Shown: piece by piece, positions 14,308-24,336 of the stretch | Numbering within the stretch: position 1 is the stretch's first letter | Layout of the letters: every line of letters starts with the position of its first letter | Assembly: GCF_003841465.1 (NCBI RefSeq) | Contig: NZ_REFZ01000012.1 | Location: 48,325 to 112,324 of the forward strand | Source: Natrarchaeobius oligotrophus | GTDB lineage: Archaea; Halobacteriota; Halobacteria; Halobacteriales; Natrialbaceae | Direction: 5' to 3' | Length of the DNA stretch: 64,000 nt | Translations under genes and position numbers: made by a program | The notes under the pieces: generated by a model | Seen by the model: only the letters and a program-made list of their open reading frames with translations | Told to the model about the DNA's origin: nothing | Database searches by the model: none

Positions 14308-16179
14308 TCAGTCCCGGCCGTGGCGGGTCAGACACTTCGGCAGCCCGATCAGTTCGACCGGCTCCGAATTGTCGGGCGAGTAGACGACCATCTGTCCCTT
14401 CTCCATGTAGGGGACCTTCGACTCGAGGTTCGAGGGGATGTTGACGCTCTTGATGGCGTCTTCGTCGCCCAGATTGAGGACGACCGTGGTGTTGATCTGT
14501 TTGAAGACGGCGTCGTCGATGTCCTGGGGGTCCTGCGTGATCAGAAAGAGGCCGAGTCGTTCCTTGCGGCCCTGCTTGGCCGCTTCGGTGAACTTCGTGA
14601 TGACTTTGCCCGCCTGGACGCTGTCGGCGTCGGTGAGGAAGTTGTGGGCTTCGTCCATGCCGAGGATCAGCGGCGTCTCCTTGATGCGGTCGTAGGTCGG
14701 ATCGTTCGAGAGCTTCTCGTCGATCAGCAGCGACGAGAGTGCGAGCACGACGGCCTCGGTCGCTCGCGTATCGTTGATGTGGTACGTCGGAACGACGCTC
14801 AATCCGCCGGGGCGGACGAACTCGGAGATCAGCTCGGTGATCGGTCGGGCGTCCTGGTCGAAGACGTGACCGAAGCCGAGAACGCGCCGGCGAACGGCGT
14901 CGAAGGTCGCCTCGTGGACGCGGCCGGACTCGTCGAGTTCCTCTCTGAGCGCGGGGTCGTCGAGAAACGTCGTGAACTCGTCGTAGGTTGCTCCCATCCC
15001 GTACTGCTCGCGAAATCGCGGCAGGAGAACGCTCACGAGCGCGCCGTACTGGTTGTCGTTCAGTCCGCTGCCGGCGACGAGCCACGGATTCTCGTGGACC
15101 ATCGAGAACGGAATCGTGAACTCGACCTGCTGTGCGCGGTGGTGTCCCGCCGAGTACGACGCGGAGCCGATTTTCGGGACGAACGCCGTCGTCTCGGAAA
15201 CGCCGCCGTGGGCGATCCCCTCGCGCTCGAGACGGCGGGCGAACTCGTCGTCGAGGTCGGGGTTGTCGTCGTGCATCTGGGCGTACTCGTCCTGCGGGTC
15301 GAACTGGACGACGGCGGGACGGACGCTGCGCCCGTCTTCCATCGGGTACGTCCGGTTGTCGGCGAGAAACTGTCGGAGAACGTTCTTCGCGCCGTGGGTC
15401 TTTCCGGAACCGGTGCCGCCGGCGATCAGGGTGTGTCGGAAGACGAGCGGATCGCCCGCCTCGTAGTCGTCTTTCAACCGGTAGTCGATCGTCGGCGGTG
15501 ACGCCGCGGTCCTGACCTTCTCGCCGCCGACGGAGAGGTGACCGAGGAAGACGCCGTCGTCGGGAATCTTCAGCCCGGTCTTGATGGCCTCGGTGTCGTC
15601 GGCCTGCGCGATCACGGTCTGGGGTTTGGGTACGCGGTCGGTCATCCGGCGTTTGAGTTCGCCCTCGTCCTGGTACAGCACCGCGATCGGCTCGAGCGAC
15701 GCGACGAACTTGTAGTCGGCCTCCTCGATGCCGTCGGAGCGCATCGCGCGTCGGGCGTGAATCTCGGTCGCGTCGTCGGCGTGGTACTGCTGGGCGTACT
15801 CGAGTTCCGTGATGCGACAGAACAGCTGTTCGCCGTCCGGATACGGCGCGAGCAGGTAGCTCCCCAGACGGATCGACGAGCGGTTCCCGCGGGTGACGTA
15901 CGCACGCAGCGTCGTTTCGTCGCCGTCTTCGGCGACGCGCAACCCCTGCGAGACACAGAGCGCGCCGATGCCGACGTCCTCGCCGCGCGGTTCGACGGTC
16001 GTCGTTTCGAACTCGTCGTCCGCGGTTCCGGCCCCGTTCGGTTGGACGTCGCCCGCAGCCGACGTCGCATCGGACCGCCGAGACGGAGCGTCGGCCTCCT
16101 CGGCCGCGGATTCGGCCGCGGCGCTCGGATCGCCGTCTCCGTCGGCGGTGAAATCGCCGAAGTCACCCAGATCGGTCAT
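14308..16179 (-). CDS. herA: HerA-type hexameric ATPase/translocase
   Basis: A 623-residue P-loop ATPase of the HerA/FtsK superfamily. An acidic disordered N-terminus (1-65) is followed by a HAS-barrel-like region (about 70-215), the Walker A GGTGSGKT at 254-261, and the Walker B PLILGMDEAHNFL with D509/E510. HerA threads DNA ends for the NurA nuclease during double-strand-break resection. A nurA gene lies on the same strand 1.5 kb upstream (17712-19001), with two small genes between. A CGTTTTAGG TATA element about 26 bp before the start points to a separate leaderless transcript. In-frame codons upstream to 16242 were rejected for that reason. The function as the HerA partner of this NurA is an inference from family and proximity. 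Confidence 0.85.
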   Translation of the reverse strand: MTDLGDFGDFTADGDGDPSAAAESAAEEADAPSRRSDATSAAGDVQPNGAGTADDEFETTTVEPRGEDVGIGALCVSQGLRVAEDGDETTLRAYVTRGNRSSIRLGSYLLAPYPDGEQLFCRITELEYAQQYHADDATEIHARRAMRSDGIEEADYKFVASLEPIAVLYQDEGELKRRMTDRVPKPQTVIAQADDTEAIKTGLKIPDDGVFLGHLSVGGEKVRTAASPPTIDYRLKDDYEAGDPLVFRHTLIAGGTGSGKTHGAKNVLRQFLADNRTYPMEDGRSVRPAVVQFDPQDEYAQMHDDNPDLDDEFARRLEREGIAHGGVSETTAFVPKIGSASYSAGHHRAQQVEFTIPFSMVHENPWLVAGSGLNDNQYGALVSVLLPRFREQYGMGATYDEFTTFLDDPALREELDESGRVHEATFDAVRRRVLGFGHVFDQDARPITELISEFVRPGGLSVVPTYHINDTRATEAVVLALSSLLIDEKLSNDPTYDRIKETPLILGMDEAHNFLTDADSVQAGKVITKFTEAAKQGRKERLGLFLITQDPQDIDDAVFKQINTTVVLNLGDEDAIKSVNIPSNLESKVPYMEKGQMVVYSPDNSEPVELIGLPKCLTRHGRD

Positions 16180-16328
16180 ACTCACGTAATCCGACCGGTT
16201 CCTAAAACGCGTTTCCCTCCGGGCGTGCCGACGCGCTGTCACGAAGCAGAACTCGAAACCGAACGTTCCGACGGGTCCGACGTCAACGGGGATGGTTCAC
16301 CGGCGGGCGGCCGGAGCGATCCGACCGG

Positions 16329-16937
16329 TCAGACGGCGTCGTCGGGGCGACTGACCAGCCCGGACTCGTGGTCGTACTCGAGGGCGCCGATCTCCTCGAG
16401 TGCGGGAAGATGGGAGTGATGAAGCGCGATTTCCGCACGCTCAGGATCCGTCTGCGAGAGCGATCCCCGGCCAGCGAGCGCCGATGCGAGCTGCTCGAGC
16501 GAGAGCGGTCGATCGCTCTCGGTCACCTCCTCGAGGACGGCCAGTCGGACGGGATCGACCAGCTGCTCGAGGTGAGCCGCGTCGCCGTTGCTCTCTTCGA
16601 GGAGCCGCGAGAGTTCGTCCGGACAGACGGGCGAATCGGCGACCAGTTCGACGCGGTCGTCGTCCCACTCGACGATGCCGAACTCGGCGAGCCGCGGCAG
16701 GTGGTTGTGGACGAGCGTGACCCGGATCTCCCGACGGGAGCGGCCCCCCGTGACGTCGGACCGCTCCCGCTCGGCCAATGCGGACGTAAGCGCCTCGACC
16801 GACAGACTGGGCCGATCTTCGAGAATCTCGAGGAGCCGGACGCGGCGGGGATGGCGCAGAACTTCGTAGCGCTCCGGCGCGACGTCGTTCAGAATGACTC
16901 CCCCGCTGGTGCTATCGATGTGAGCGTCAGAACTCAT
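16329..16937 (-). CDS. Regulator with two DUF7344-like winged-helix domains
   Basis: A 202-residue protein containing two similar halves, about 15-105 and 110-200. Each has a helix-turn-helix of the type (R.eVL..L)-(LSLEQLASALA)-(LHHSHLPALEEIGALEYD). That ending (H.HLP.L...g.v.yd) is the signature of the haloarchaeal DUF7344 domain, often found in light/oxygen and stress regulators. Duplicated domains suggest binding a direct repeat. A GCTTATCC TATA-like element lies about 27 bp before the start. It is divergent from the small gene at 17186, with 248 AT-richer bases between that hold both promoters. Confidence 0.78.
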   Translation of the reverse strand: MSSDAHIDSTSGGVILNDVAPERYEVLRHPRRVRLLEILEDRPSLSVEALTSALAERERSDVTGGRSRREIRVTLVHNHLPRLAEFGIVEWDDDRVELVADSPVCPDELSRLLEESNGDAAHLEQLVDPVRLAVLEEVTESDRPLSLEQLASALAGRGSLSQTDPERAEIALHHSHLPALEEIGALEYDHESGLVSRPDDAV

Positions 16938-17185
16938 TAGAAGGATACACCATTGCAACGTGGATAAGCCCGTTTCCAAAACGATTTGGGTCATTTGTTT
17001 GATGCGTTATCTCATACGCGGCGAATTTGGACTACTGACCGTCGCATATAGTAATATCGTATACTAATTATCATTGTTCCAGGTGGTCGTCGGGGGTGAC
17101 ACCAGCGAGGACGAGCGAAAAGAAAGAGCAACTCGCCTACGTTCGAGTCACGCCCTTTTTGCGTCCGCGAGCCGTACGAAACGGT

Positions 17186-17527
17186 ATGCTCATGGTACGC
17201 GGAATAGCGGGCGGGACCGAACTTACCGGGACGCTGTACGAGCGCGGTGAGCAGTCCCCCTCGTTTCGCGGTGCGCCCGACGAGGACGCCGCGTACGTCT
17301 GGGTCTGCGACGAGTTCTACGAGGTCGACAGCGGCGGAACCACGCAGCTGGTGGACGGACGGGAGGTTAACCTCGCGTTCGAATCACCCATGCCGCGGGG
17401 GTTCGACACCCGCGAACAGGCGCTCGAGTGTGCGAAAGAGCACGTCCGAACGCAGTTCGCCCGGATCGGCATCGATCCCGACGACGTCGAGTTCGACGTC
17501 GAGAAAGCGGAACTCGACGTCGAGTGA
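17186..17527 (+). CDS. Conserved small haloarchaeal protein (DUF7113-like)
   Basis: A 113-residue acidic soluble protein. It has a short beta-rich N-terminus (MLMVRGIAGGTELTGTLYER), a central VWVCDEFYEVDSGG and a helical part, PMPRGFDTREQALECAKEHVRTQ, that ends in an acidic tail. I recall a widespread haloarchaeal family (DUF7113) with this layout but no known function. The start at 17186 is chosen because a CCCTTTTTGCG TATA-like element lies about 29 bp upstream; an in-frame ATG at 17096 adds 30 residues without family character. Conservation across haloarchaea suggests a housekeeping role. Confidence 0.7.
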   Translation: MLMVRGIAGGTELTGTLYERGEQSPSFRGAPDEDAAYVWVCDEFYEVDSGGTTQLVDGREVNLAFESPMPRGFDTREQALECAKEHVRTQFARIGIDPDDVEFDVEKAELDVE

Positions 17528-17711
17528 GGCGGTCTGGCGCCCGTCGGTTCCGACGCGCGCGAACCCTTGCGTACCGGTACGGAGTGACAACGGGTCGTCC
17601 GAACCCGGCCACGGCGACGCCTCGGTCGACGGCCCGGCGTTCGCTTCGACGGTCGACGCTCCGACGGTCGCGGCCGGGTCACCGCGGAAACGGCGCGGAA
17701 ACCCGCGGCCT

Positions 17712-19001
17712 TCAACCGCTGGTGGCCGACCAGCCGTCGTCCCAGCGGTGATCGTCGTAGCTGCGTCTGTGAGTCGTGTCGAACTGCGTCTCGAGCGTGT
17801 CCCGGAGCGACCGTTTCTCCGGGCGACTGATTCGGGCGAGTTCGTCCGCCTTCTCGACGATCGTCGGCGGTCCGTGTGCGATCGCGACGTCCTGGAGTAG
17901 CTGCATCGTCAGTCGCTCACGCGTCTCCGTATCGCGAGTGAACGCGTAGGGCGCTTCGATCCGGTAGAGCAGATCGTCGCGGGGATCGTAGACGACGAAG
18001 AACGTGACCTCGTACGCCGAGGGGTCGAGGCGGCGGGCAACGCCGAGCGCGTCGCCGTCGGCCGACAGCGGCCCATCGACGCCGCCGCGTGAGCGGAACC
18101 AGTTCGTGTACGAAAGCGACGTCGTGTCGCGCTCCCAGCGATCGCCGTCGGCGTCGTCGACGTACTCGCCGCGCTCGAGCAGCCGCGTGAACAGCGCCGC
18201 GTCGTCGGCCCAGGGGACGCTGACGTCGACGTCTCGGTTCTCCTTCAGCGTTCGCGTGACGACGCGGGTTGCCGGGTTTTTGACGAATCCGACGAGGGGG
18301 ACCCCGCGGTCGACGAATCGCTCGACCAGCCGAACGTAGTTCTCGAGGACCGTCGTCGGCCGGGGATCCTCGAGGAGGAAATCCGAGAGATCGGGGTGCT
18401 GGTCGGCCCAGCGGAGGAGTCCGCGCGGATACAGCGGCCCGTCGAGGACGAGCAGGTCCGAAACCGCCGGCGCGTGCTCGAGGGCGTGTTTGCTCTCGGC
18501 CAGATAGAGCGCGAGCGCGTGAACGACGCCCTCGGCGAACCGCGGCAGCGGTGGTACCTTCACCGCCCGGCTGCGACTGAATCCCTCGTCGAACGACCGC
18601 CACTCCTCGTCGACGGTCATCGTCTCGTCGTTCGAGTGGACCGTCATGACGGTCGTCCGCGAGCGGTGTAACTCGAGATCGCTCGGCGTCGCGCTCATCG
18701 CCGCCTGGGCGATGTCGATGACCAGCCCGTTTTTGAACGTCGTCGGGTTGATCGTCCCGGCGTCGAGGCCGTGTTGGGTGGGGAATTCGCGTTCGCGCAA
18801 CGCGACCGTCTCGCAGTCGACGAGCCGACGCGCCCGCTCGTCGACCGGCGCGAGAATCGTCCGGTCGTCCGATCGAAGCGGCTCGAGAAACTCCGTCCAG
18901 ACGGTCTCGGCGAACGCGCGCCGGTCGCGTTCGTCCGCGCCGTGGTCGATCCGCCTCGCGAGTTGCGCGATGCCGTCGTAGTGGACCGGATCGAGCGTCA
19001 T
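17712..19001 (-). CDS. nurA: DNA double-strand-break repair nuclease NurA
   Basis: A 429-residue NurA-domain nuclease. The family's metal-binding aspartates are visible at D96 in NGLVIDIAQAAM and D187 in DLLVLDGPLYPRG. The later LVGFVKNPATRVV and LLYRIEAPYAF blocks are also characteristic. NurA degrades 5' strands in complex with HerA, generating single strands for RadA. herA is on the same strand at 14308-16179. A GGTTTTTGC element about 27 bp upstream of the ATG at 19001 suggests a leaderless transcript. The C-terminal 40 residues are variable and charged. Confidence 0.86.
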   Translation of the reverse strand: MTLDPVHYDGIAQLARRIDHGADERDRRAFAETVWTEFLEPLRSDDRTILAPVDERARRLVDCETVALREREFPTQHGLDAGTINPTTFKNGLVIDIAQAAMSATPSDLELHRSRTTVMTVHSNDETMTVDEEWRSFDEGFSRSRAVKVPPLPRFAEGVVHALALYLAESKHALEHAPAVSDLLVLDGPLYPRGLLRWADQHPDLSDFLLEDPRPTTVLENYVRLVERFVDRGVPLVGFVKNPATRVVTRTLKENRDVDVSVPWADDAALFTRLLERGEYVDDADGDRWERDTTSLSYTNWFRSRGGVDGPLSADGDALGVARRLDPSAYEVTFFVVYDPRDDLLYRIEAPYAFTRDTETRERLTMQLLQDVAIAHGPPTIVEKADELARISRPEKRSLRDTLETQFDTTHRRSYDDHRWDDGWSATSG

Positions 19002-19136
19002 GGCCGTTGATCCCGGTCCACGAGCAAAAACCCAGTGATCGGTCGTCTCGAGAGAAACCGCCGGACGACGACGGGGATCACCTCGATCGCACGGAAAAAC
19101 AACAGCTAATTACGCGCGGATGGGCATCGCTCGCAC

Positions 19137-20660
19137 ATGGACGCTGCGTTGATCGTTCTCGACGGCTGGGGACTCGGAAGGGACGGCGGACGCGATGCCG
19201 TGAAGGCGGCCGAGACGCCGACGTTCGATCGCATCTCGGACGTCGGTGCAAGCGCCAGCCTCGAGGTCGCGGGCAGACGCGTCGGGCTGCCGGAGGGACA
19301 GATGGGCAACAGCGAGGTCGGCCACCTCAACATCGGGGCCGGCCGGGTCGTCTACCAGGAGTACACGCGCATCTCCGATGCGATCGCCGACGGGTCGTTC
19401 CGGGAGAACGACGCCATCAACGCGGCCTTCGACGGCGCACTCGAGAACGACGGGCGGATTCACTTCGTCGGTCTCGTCAGCGACGGCGGCGTCCACTCCG
19501 ATCACGAGCACCTCCACGCGCTGATCGAACTCGCCGGCGACCGCGGCGTCGAGGCGGTCACCCACGCGATCACCGACGGACGGGACACCTCGCCCACCGG
19601 CGGTCGCGAGTACCTCGCGACGCTCGAGGACGTTGTCGACGAGCACGGAACGGGTCACGTCGCGACCGTCACGGGCCGCTACTACGCGATGGACCGCGAC
19701 CAGAACTGGGAGCGGACGAAGCGGGCCTACGACGCGATCGTCGATCGAGAGGCCGCGTTCGAGGCGGAGTCGGCGCTCGGGGCGATCGAACGATCCTACG
19801 AGCGCGACGTCACCGACGAGTTCGTCGAACCGACGGTGATCGAGGGCGGTCCTGCGCTCGAAGACGGCGACGCGGTCGTCTGGTTCAACTTCCGCTCCGA
19901 TCGCGCCCGCCAGCTGACCAGGATGCTCGCGGACATCCGTTCGGCGGACTGGGCGACGGAGTTCGAGACGGATCCGCCGGACGCCGAGGTCGTGATGATG
20001 ACCCAGTACGACAAGACGTTCGACCTGCCGGTCGCGTATCCGCCGAACCAGCCCGAGAACGTGCTGGGCGAGGTGCTCGCCGACCACGGGAAGTCGCAAC
20101 TGCGGATCGCCGAATCCGAGAAGTACGCCCACGTCACCTACTTCTTGAACGGCGGCCGCGAGGTCGAGTTCGACGGCGAGATCCGCGAAATCGTCGAGAG
20201 TCCGGACGTACCGACCTACGACGAGCGCCCCGAGATGAGCGCGCCCGAGGTGACCGATACGGCGATCGAAATTCTCGAGGACGAGAATCCGGACACCCTC
20301 GTACTCAACTACGCCAATCCGGACATGGTCGGCCACACCGGCGACTACGAGGCCGCGATCGAAGCGGTCGAAGCCGTCGACGCGCAACTCGGCCGACTGC
20401 TCGAGGCGCTCGCGGACGCCGGCGCGCACGTCCTGGTCACCGCAGACCACGGCAACGCCGACGAGATGGGCACCGAAGACGATCCACACACCGCCCACAC
20501 GTACAACGACGTTCCGTTCGTCTACCTCGCCCCCGACGGGACAGACGGCGGTCGATCCGTCCGCGAGGGCGGAACGCTTGCCGACCTCGCGCCCACGCTC
20601 CTCGGGCTGATCGGCGTCGATCGCCCGCCGGAGATGACCGGCGAACCGTTGCTCGAGTGA
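19137..20660 (+). CDS. gpmI: 2,3-bisphosphoglycerate-independent phosphoglycerate mutase
   Basis: A 507-residue enzyme that interconverts 3- and 2-phosphoglycerate in glycolysis and gluconeogenesis. It belongs to the alkaline-phosphatase superfamily. The catalytic serine is Ser59 in LPEGQMGNSEVGHLNIGAGR, and metal ligands start at D9 (IVLDGWG). Further ligands are in LVTADHGNADEM and DPHTAHTYNDVPF. The length and motif order match bacterial-type GpmI rather than the shorter archaeal ApgM. A GCTAATTAC element about 30 bp before the ATG is its likely TATA box. It is divergent from nurA. Confidence 0.95.
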   Translation: MDAALIVLDGWGLGRDGGRDAVKAAETPTFDRISDVGASASLEVAGRRVGLPEGQMGNSEVGHLNIGAGRVVYQEYTRISDAIADGSFRENDAINAAFDGALENDGRIHFVGLVSDGGVHSDHEHLHALIELAGDRGVEAVTHAITDGRDTSPTGGREYLATLEDVVDEHGTGHVATVTGRYYAMDRDQNWERTKRAYDAIVDREAAFEAESALGAIERSYERDVTDEFVEPTVIEGGPALEDGDAVVWFNFRSDRARQLTRMLADIRSADWATEFETDPPDAEVVMMTQYDKTFDLPVAYPPNQPENVLGEVLADHGKSQLRIAESEKYAHVTYFLNGGREVEFDGEIREIVESPDVPTYDERPEMSAPEVTDTAIEILEDENPDTLVLNYANPDMVGHTGDYEAAIEAVEAVDAQLGRLLEALADAGAHVLVTADHGNADEMGTEDDPHTAHTYNDVPFVYLAPDGTDGGRSVREGGTLADLAPTLLGLIGVDRPPEMTGEPLLE

Positions 20661-20705
20661 GCGCGCGGTCCGTCGCCGATTTCGGCGGTATCCGCGACGG
20701 CGAAC

Positions 20706-20714
20706 AGTATTTAG
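20706..20714 (+). promoter_or_regulatory. TATA box of the 55-residue membrane protein gene
   Basis: AGTATTTAG is centred about 28 bp before the ATG at 20738 and supports a small gene of its own rather than a gpmI extension. Confidence 0.6.
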
Positions 20715-20737
20715 TGTCGGAGACGGAATGTCCGCCC

Positions 20738-20905
20738 ATGAGTAGTGACGGATCCCTGATGGCGACCGAGGACGAGGAGTTCGTCCGGGAAATTATGTAC
20801 ATCATGATCGTCTGGACGATCGCCGTGATCATCGCGGGAATCGTGCTGGTACTGCTTCGGGACCCCTTCGCGGGACTGTTCGCGTTCGCACCGATCGGAC
20901 TCTGA
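20738..20905 (+). CDS. Small single-helix membrane protein (55 residues)
   Basis: A 55-residue protein with a polar acidic N-terminus (about 18 residues) and one strongly hydrophobic segment, about residues 19-41 (IMYIMIVWTIAVIIAGIVLVLL). It ends in a short RDPFAGLFAFAP tail. It follows gpmI by 77 bp and has its own TATA box at 20706-20714. I do not recognise a family with certainty; similar one-helix proteins are common in haloarchaea. Confidence 0.62.
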   Translation: MSSDGSLMATEDEEFVREIMYIMIVWTIAVIIAGIVLVLLRDPFAGLFAFAPIGL

Positions 20906-21261
20906 CTTCCCGGAACTTCGACGCCGGCGTAACGACACCGCCAGCCGAGTATCGACGGAACTCCCGGGACGATAGCCAGTATACTTATGATAATTCATCC
21001 TACAACTCGAACTGACATCCGCTTTGATTGGGAGCCGTACGCTGACTTACGACCATCGGCACCGATTCGGTTCGAGTGCGAACGACGCCTCTCGGTGGGC
21101 GGACGCGAGAAAGCGACGCCGGCGAGCGAGCATCGATCGAACGACGGATAGCGGCGACTCGCAGCGATCGACGACGGTCGCCGACAGCACTCCACGCTGT
21201 GGTCGAAGAGATCGCGTTCGGCGGTCGAGCGGACGCCGACCTCGAGAAACGGGGTGGCGAA
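20906..21261 (+). other. Intergenic region before the histidine kinase
   Basis: These 356 bp hold no gene I can support. An AT-rich stretch (about 20976-21000, including AGTATACTTATGATAATTC) is the likely promoter. If the kinase is instead started at the GTG at 21076, the second half becomes a 62-residue extension with no recognisable domain. Confidence 0.45.
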
Positions 21262-22911
21262 ATGAGCGGTAGTTCGGGTCGCGCGGAACCCCGGACTCGA
21301 GGAGAACCGACGAATCGCTCCTTTCACGTCCTCTACGCCGACGCGACCGACGACCGCGAGCGCATCGAGGAAGCGATCGGGAGGTCGTATACGACGACGA
21401 CCGTCGACTCTGCGGCGGAGATCCGCGACGCGCTCGATCACGAGATCGACTGCGTCGTGATCGGCGACGGCTTCGACGCGGCCGACGTCGTCTCGATGCT
21501 CGAGAACGTTGTCGACGTCCGTCCGACCGTTCCGGTCGTCAGGTTCGCACCGACGGTCGAACCGGCGGTCTGTCGATCGATGGTCTCCCTCGAGGCGTCG
21601 GCGATCGAGACGTACGGCGATCGTCCGCTGGACGAACACGCAATCGGTCGGCTCGCGGCTCGTATCGACGAGTTCTATCACCGCTCGATTTCGGACATCA
21701 GGGAGGTGGTGTTCGAGATTTCGCGGTCGTTGATGAGCGCCGCGCCGGACGAGACCGATATCGAGATCGAGTGGGGACTCCAGCTGGTCGGCCGACAGCT
21801 CGACGCCGATCGCTGTCTCGTATTCGAACTCGAGGGCGAAGCCCTCGAACCGACCCACTGCTGGGATCGGCGGGCGGAGCACCCGACCGACGTCGAGTCG
21901 ATCGATATCGGGTCATTCCCCGGATTCGAGACCATGTCCAAGTCGTTCGACCCACACGCCGTTCCGCCGGCCGTCGACGACGAGCTCGACATCGACGTTC
22001 CGGAAGGGTTCGTCGGCCGCCTCGGCGCTGCCGAGAGACGGTCGGATCGCCGCGTCGAAGCGAAGCCGAAAGAACATCCGTACCTTCGAGAGCGGAACCT
22101 GGAGTCGTTGCTCGCGGTTCCGATCGTCGTCGACTGGGAACTCGAGGGGGTTCTGGCCATCGAACAGCGAATCGAACGGCCGTGGCCCCGGTCGCTTCGC
22201 CAGCAGGTTCGGACGCTCGGCGAACTCGTGGGGTACACGCTGGACCGGGAGCGTCGCCGCCGGGAACTCGCACGGCAAAACGAACACCTCGAGCGATTCA
22301 CCTCCGTCGTGAGCCACGACCTCCGCAACCCGCTCAACGTGCTCCAGGGGTACGCCGATCTCGTCGAGGAGACGGAGGATCCGGCGTACGTCGAAGAGAT
22401 CGTCGTCGCAGCGGAACGCATGGAGACGATGATCGACGATCTGCTGGCGCTTGCGCGCCAGGGCGAACACCTCGACGAGCGGCGGCTCGATCTCGAGCGG
22501 ACGGTTCGAGCCGCCTGGAACGGCGTCGAGACGGCAAACGCCGTCCTCGAAACCCGAGAGCTCGGAACGGTCGAAGGCGATCCCGGTCGTCTCCAGCAGG
22601 CGTTCGAGAATCTCTTTCGAAACGCGATCGAACACGCGGGACCGTCGGTGAGGGTGACCGTCTGCGGCACGGACGACGGGTTCGCAGTCGAGGACGACGG
22701 TCCCGGAATTCCAGCGGAAGAACGGGATCGGGTCGTCCAGAAGGGGTACACCGGCGGTAACGGTACGGGACTCGGTCTCTCGATCGTCACGTCAGTCGTC
22801 GACGCCCACGGCTGGTCGGTCTCCGTTGAGGCAGCCGACTCGGGCGGCGCGCGCTTCGAGTTCGTCACGGCCACGGAATCCGAACGACGGCCCGAGCGGG
22901 ACGCGCGGTGA
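21262..22911 (+). CDS. GAF-domain sensor histidine kinase with degenerate receiver
   Basis: A 549-residue soluble kinase. Residues 20-135 look like a receiver-type alpha/beta domain (FHVLYADATD, CVVIGDGFD), with D69 at the strand-3 position. Residues about 148-330 form a GAF sensor domain. HisKA follows with phospho-acceptor H352 in VVSHDLRNPLNVLQGYADL. The ATPase domain has N-box ENLFRNAIEHAG, G1 VEDDGPGIP and G2 GGNGTGLGLSIV. It has no transmembrane helix, so it senses a cytosolic signal. The ATG at 21262 begins directly before the receiver part and is preceded by a purine-rich GGGGTGGCGA. No cognate response regulator is adjacent, as is usual in haloarchaea. Confidence 0.85.
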   Translation: MSGSSGRAEPRTRGEPTNRSFHVLYADATDDRERIEEAIGRSYTTTTVDSAAEIRDALDHEIDCVVIGDGFDAADVVSMLENVVDVRPTVPVVRFAPTVEPAVCRSMVSLEASAIETYGDRPLDEHAIGRLAARIDEFYHRSISDIREVVFEISRSLMSAAPDETDIEIEWGLQLVGRQLDADRCLVFELEGEALEPTHCWDRRAEHPTDVESIDIGSFPGFETMSKSFDPHAVPPAVDDELDIDVPEGFVGRLGAAERRSDRRVEAKPKEHPYLRERNLESLLAVPIVVDWELEGVLAIEQRIERPWPRSLRQQVRTLGELVGYTLDRERRRRELARQNEHLERFTSVVSHDLRNPLNVLQGYADLVEETEDPAYVEEIVVAAERMETMIDDLLALARQGEHLDERRLDLERTVRAAWNGVETANAVLETRELGTVEGDPGRLQQAFENLFRNAIEHAGPSVRVTVCGTDDGFAVEDDGPGIPAEERDRVVQKGYTGGNGTGLGLSIVTSVVDAHGWSVSVEAADSGGARFEFVTATESERRPERDAR

Positions 22912-22934
22912 GTTTCGTCCACGATCGCAACAAC

Positions 22935-22942
22935 GTTTTACT
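22935..22942 (+). promoter_or_regulatory. TATA box of the O-acetylhomoserine sulfhydrylase gene
   Basis: GTTTTACT is centred about 29 bp before the ATG at 22967; it fixes the start and implies a leaderless mRNA. Confidence 0.55.
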
Positions 22943-22966
22943 ACCAGCCCTGAGTTGGGGACGACC

Positions 22967-24253
22967 ATGAGCGACGACAGCGACGACCGTCAGTTTGCAA
23001 CGAACAGCGTCCACGCCGGACAGGAGCCCGATCCGACGACGGGCGCTCGAGCGCCGCCACTCTACCAGACGACCTCCTACGTCTTCGACGACACCGAACA
23101 CGCTGCGGCGCTGTTCGGGCTGCAGGAGTTCGGCAACATCTACTCGCGGATCATGAACCCGACGAACGCGATGCTCGAAGAGCGCATCGCGACGCTCGAG
23201 GGCGGCGTCGGCGCGCTGGCCACCTCGTCCGGAATGGCGGCGTTCGATCTGGCGACGTTCATCCTCGCCGACGTCGGCGACAACATCGTCTCCTCGTCGT
23301 CGCTGTACGGAGGTACCTACACGTACCTGACCCACACGGTCTCGAAACGCGGCATCGAGACGAAGTTCGTCGACACGCTCGACTACGACGCCTACGAGGA
23401 AGCCATCGACGACGACACCGCGTTCGTCCACCTCGAGACGATCGGCAATCCCGCGCTCGTGACGCCGGACATCGAGCGAATCGCGGACATCGCTCACGAC
23501 CACGACGTGCCGCTGTTCGTCGACAACACGTTCGCGACGCCGTATCTCTGTCGGCCGATCGAACACGGCGCGGACCTGGTCTGGAACTCGACGACCAAGT
23601 GGATCCACGGCGCCGGCTCGACCGTCGGGGGCGTGCTCGTCGACGGCGGTAGTTTCCCGTGGGACGAGGGCGACTATCCGGAGCTCACGGAGCCGAACCC
23701 GGCCTACCACGGCGTCAACTTCCACGAAACCTTCGGCGAACAGGCGTTCGCCATCGCCGCCCGAACGCGCGGACTGCGCGACCTCGGTAACCAGCAGTCG
23801 CCGTTCGACGCCTGGGTCACCCTCCAGAAGCTCGAGTCGTTGCCGCTTCGCATGGAGAAACACTGCGAGAACGCGATGGCCGTCGCCGAGTTCCTCGAGG
23901 ATCACCCGGACGTCTCGTGGATCAACTATCCCGGTCTCGAGAGTCACGAGACCCACGACGAGGCCGGCGAGTACCTCGACGGCGGCTACGGCGGTATGAT
24001 CACGTTCGGCCTCGAGGACGGCTACGACGCGGCCGAGACGGTGTGCAACGAGGTCGAACTCACCAGCTTACTCGCCAACGTCGGCGACGCGAAGTCGCTG
24101 ATCATCCACCCCGCGAGCACCACCCACCAGCAGCTCACCGAGGAAGAAAAACTCGCGAGCGGCGTGAGCGACGACCTCGTCCGGCTGTCGATCGGCATCG
24201 AGGACGTCGACGACGTCATCGCCGACCTCGATCGGGCGATTTCGAACGCCTGA
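22967..24253 (+). CDS. O-acetylhomoserine aminocarboxypropyltransferase (MetY type)
   Basis: A 428-residue PLP enzyme of the Cys/Met-metabolism family. It makes homocysteine (or methionine precursors) from O-acetylhomoserine and sulfide. The PLP lysine is K211 in [16 protein letters not shown]. The substrate/cofactor segments are [31 protein letters not shown] and [10 protein letters not shown]. The length (about 430) and the long insert near residues 225-260 favour the MetY/O-acetylhomoserine branch over cystathionine gamma-synthase (about 390). No metX or metA is adjacent, and no S-box or SAM riboswitch was seen. The exact substrate within the family is inferred. Confidence 0.88.
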   Translation: MSDDSDDRQFATNSVHAGQEPDPTTGARAPPLYQTTSYVFDDTEHAAALFGLQEFGNIYSRIMNPTNAMLEERIATLEGGVGALATSSGMAAFDLATFILADVGDNIVSSSSLYGGTYTYLTHTVSKRGIETKFVDTLDYDAYEEAIDDDTAFVHLETIGNPALVTPDIERIADIAHDHDVPLFVDNTFATPYLCRPIEHGADLVWNSTTKWIHGAGSTVGGVLVDGGSFPWDEGDYPELTEPNPAYHGVNFHETFGEQAFAIAARTRGLRDLGNQQSPFDAWVTLQKLESLPLRMEKHCENAMAVAEFLEDHPDVSWINYPGLESHETHDEAGEYLDGGYGGMITFGLEDGYDAAETVCNEVELTSLLANVGDAKSLIIHPASTTHQQLTEEEKLASGVSDDLVRLSIGIEDVDDVIADLDRAISNA

Positions 24254-24336
24254 AGCGAACGGCTGCCGGGTTCGGTTCTCGACGGCTCCCGGTCGACCGT
24301 CGGATTACGGAACATTCGAGGTGAACGCCTCGTCGT

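Noticed and set aside
20738..20905. C-terminal extension of gpmI
   Set aside because: GpmI ends at a stop at 20660 and the small frame has its own TATA box and start.
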